A DNA stretch of 64,000 nucleotides from Sambucus nigra. Its lineage: Eukaryota > Streptophyta > Magnoliopsida > Dipsacales > Adoxaceae. Under the pieces are notes generated by a model. It was not told where the DNA came from, searched no databases, and was given only the letters and a program-made list of their open reading frames with translations. Below are positions 61,149 through 64,000 of the stretch, piece after piece (the first letter of the stretch is position 1; each line of letters opens with the position of its first letter). The translations under genes and the position numbers were made by a program. The stretch spans positions 25,555,917-25,619,916 of the forward strand of contig OX422221.1 of the NCBI GenBank assembly GCA_949130495.1. The letters are read 5' to 3'.

Positions 61149-61352
61149 TTTTCGGTACGGGGGTAATCTCGGGACAGCTTGTGCGCACCTCGAGACTAAT
61201 CTCTTCGCCCCCAATAAGGCTTTCGAAGCAGGTAGTCTGGATTCACTTCTAAACTACCTATTTCCCATGGCCATTGCGGTGACTCGAACTGGCGACCTCT
61301 GGGAGCAAACCCAAGGCCCAACCAGTAGAGCTAACCGCTTGGATTTAACTAA
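61149..61352 (-). mobile_element. tRNA-derived SINE, minus strand (copy 2)
   Basis: Counterpart of 13356-13559 with exact 8-bp duplication AGTCCTTT on both sides and B box CAGTTCGAGTCACC on the minus strand. Confidence 0.84.
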
Positions 61353-62978
61353 AGTCCTTTAATTTGAATTTTTTTTTCATAAGCCCAAATTTTATATAAA
61401 ATTGTACTTTGGTATTAAAACATTATTTTTGTTATTTCAAGACATATCTTTAATTTTTTAATTTTTATTATTTTATGTATTAATCTTATTTCATTTAAAA
61501 CCAACTTTCCAAAATAAGACTCATGTTTAGAAAGTTTACTATTAAATCCATGCTTTTCAGAAAATGTGACTTTTGACCTAAAAACTGCACTGTTAACATT
61601 TCAAGACTTATTCTTAGAAATTAAGAACCTTTAATTTTAGACTTTGTATCTTTATCATTTTATGTATAAATACAATATTTACCGTTTTAACCTTAATATT
61701 TTGCTATTTTCACTTTTCGTCTCTTAAACTTTAAATTTCTTAAAGTTTCTTCAAAAATAAAGTAGCGTTACTTTATGCGAATAATGTGCTGGTTTTTTGG
61801 ACATTATTGTTTCATATTCCAAGGCTTGTTCAAATGTATTTCAAACATATTAAACCCATTTTCTATGACTATATAATTTTGTTCATGAATAAAAGGATTT
61901 ATACCAAATAAACCCATATATGCATCTTACATTTCTTCATCAAGTCAATATTATCATTTTTCATCAAATAACTAACTAGTTCAAACATGGTTTTCATATG
62001 GAATAACTTCCTTAAACATTATGAAATTTTAACATAATTCAAACTTCAAGTTTTCACCATTTTTATCACATATTTATTAAAAAAAAATCATATAGAGTGA
62101 TAATAAGTATAAATGGTCATGTAAATCCATGTATAAATATAACTAGCATGCTTGATTTTAAACATGAAAATAGTGTAGATTCCTACGTCTTGAACATAAT
62201 AACTTGGAGAATATGTTGGAAAAAAACCTAATAAGCTCCAAACTTTCTGGGTGTAAAAGAAGATTATTAGAATAACGAAATTCTAATTGTGTATTGAAAA
62301 AACCCTTGGGGTATTAGAATAACACCCAAATAAGCTCCATAACAATTAGCTCGATAACACTTGGGGGTTTTCATAAAAAACACTTGGAAAAAAACAATTA
62401 GCTCCTCTTTTACACAAATAACACACCCATAATCAAAATAACACCCAAATGAGCTCCATAACACTTACAAACACTTGATTGTGGAATGATAATTGTGTAG
62501 AATAGTATGAGTTAAGTATAGAGACAATAAATAACCTCTTGCGGAGTTAAAATGGAGAAGAGAATGTGTATTTCGGATTGGACTAAATAGAGATTTTAAC
62601 CTAGCATATAAGGGAGGAATGGGAGTAGGTTGCCCCTACAAGCCACCCAACATGCCCCCTATCCATCTCCGATGGGTTATACCCATTAGGATTTACTAGC
62701 CTACTGTCTAAACGGTCCAAAGATGGATAGAAAGTGGTGAAAATCCAATGAGAAACATCCAAAAATAACACCACAAAGTTGCATACTTGGTAGCCTAAAA
62801 AATGATATTCTGCCCTGAATTGAAAAGTCCTAAAAAAGGAATTATATGACTTTTTTGAGAAAATTTAAAGCATAATAGTTGTCCAGAATAAATTTTTCCA
62901 CCTCTCTAGACGTTTTCATAGTTTTTAGGGCATTTTTATTTTGTTTAATGAAAAAACAAATTTTATATTTTATATTAA

Positions 62979-62986
<8 letters not shown>

Positions 62987-63033
<47 letters not shown>
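62987..63033. repeat. (ATT)n microsatellite (copy 2)
   Basis: About 47 bp, half the length of the copy 1 tract. The remaining sequence to 64000 shows no gene. Confidence 0.95.
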
Positions 63034-64000
63034 TTCTTTGAATTTTCATTTTTTAGCCTTATGATATTATAACCTAACTATAAGTGCGATTATATACTTT
63101 ATTTCTTACATTCATTTCTTATTCAAAAAGCGTACCTCAATTTAACACACGTAATGCGTAATGCGTCATGCGACATTTTTGAATTTTTCTACTCAATCGT
63201 AATTTCAATTAAAAAATAACCTATTTAAATTAATTCCATTAATTTCTCATAAATTCAATACCATATAATTTGCGAATCACATGAGTCCAAAAGTATGATT
63301 CGACTTTATTAATTCAACAAAATACGAGTTTTACTGTGAACAAAAATATTCACCTCCTGCGCGACTGAGCATAATCTCAAAATATTAGTATAATGATTAT
63401 AATTGATAATAAAATATCTAATCAAGTGCGTCACCTCATACGAAAAAGCATCCTTGTTCCATCAAATAAAGAAAAAAATAGTAGTCTTTCTAATTTTGTC
63501 GTTTGTCTCGACGTGAACATCGACCCAAACATGATAAAGCTCGTCTTGATGGCGAATTTCATGTTCCTCGACCTCTTTTCGTAATTCAGCTATCTTTTTC
63601 TTGTAATGTTAAGATGATGACACTATGCTGGACCTTTTAAGTGTTGGTCGAATATCTACTCCCATGCACAAGACACGAGCGTACTCGTCTGACCCTTCAG
63701 TTCAAAGGATATCGTATTTCTCACTTCCACATGATTTCATTAACCCACTGTAACTCTTTGAGCATCTCTTTATACTCATACAAATAGAGAATAAAATTCC
63801 ATTAAAGTATCAACAAAAGATGATATCAAAATATTATTAAAAAATTATCATCAAGAACGTGATTTATAAATAGGCTCGGATGTACATGGAATTCTTTACT
63901 ACTGTTTTATGTTAGATTATTAGAGAAAAATAATTAAAATGTTTATACCACTTTATCGATCGATCCATGAGTACCACTACAAGATTCATTTATCTTACGT

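Larger units (their letters stand above)
53785..64000 (+). repeat. Large duplicated block, copy 2
   Basis: Collinear with 5895-16255, including the LTR end, CACTA 3' end, DUF4283 fragment, two SINEs and (ATT)n tract. The similarity runs to the window edge. Confidence 0.92.

Overview
This is a gene-poor, AT-rich stretch of a flowering-plant (probably eudicot) nuclear genome, made almost entirely of transposable elements nested inside one another. The evidence is plant-type Ty3/Gypsy, Copia, PIF/Harbinger and CACTA proteins, LTRs primed by initiator tRNA-Met, tRNA-derived SINEs, a Helitron-like element, and many long (TA)n and (ATT)n microsatellites. I see no convincing host protein-coding gene and no rRNA or tRNA gene.

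Layout. 1-7054 is the 3' part of a long LTR ('family A'), split by a 5-kb PIF/Harbinger transposon (401-5391, TSD TTA) that carries both expected genes, each with one visible in-frame stop. 7055-9246 is the 3' end of a CACTA element, including an Ulp1-like C48 peptidase domain. 9247-16660 is flanking DNA with a DUF4283/LINE-type fragment, two SINEs with recognisable target-site duplications, and microsatellites. 16665-16765 is a stub of an A-type LTR. 16766-24836 is a decayed CACTA transposase region (TNP2, DUF4216, Transposase_24). At 24837 a complete but pol-less family-A LTR retrotransposon begins and runs to 54860. Its 3' LTR is interrupted twice: by a minus-strand, gag-only Copia-type retrotransposon (33484-50067, TSD AAAGG) and by a Helitron-like element (50113-53783) that itself contains a fold-back element (52029-53446). 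The Copia-type gag is in turn split inside its zinc-knuckle codons by a full-length, apparently intact Tekay/Del-type Gypsy element (37990-47507, TSD CCTAT). From 54861 the CACTA 3' end and its flank appear a second time and run off the window.

Chronology (inference from nesting and unshared insertions): CACTA first, then family A into a CACTA exon, then duplication of the whole locus (about 10 kb is visible in both copies), then Harbinger in copy 1 and Copia-type plus Helitron in copy 2, and last the Gypsy element, whose two 2332-bp LTRs differ at only about ten sites by eye. The Gypsy gag-pol ORF is the only gene here that looks able to make its full product. The others are relics or non-autonomous carriers that would depend on proteins supplied elsewhere.
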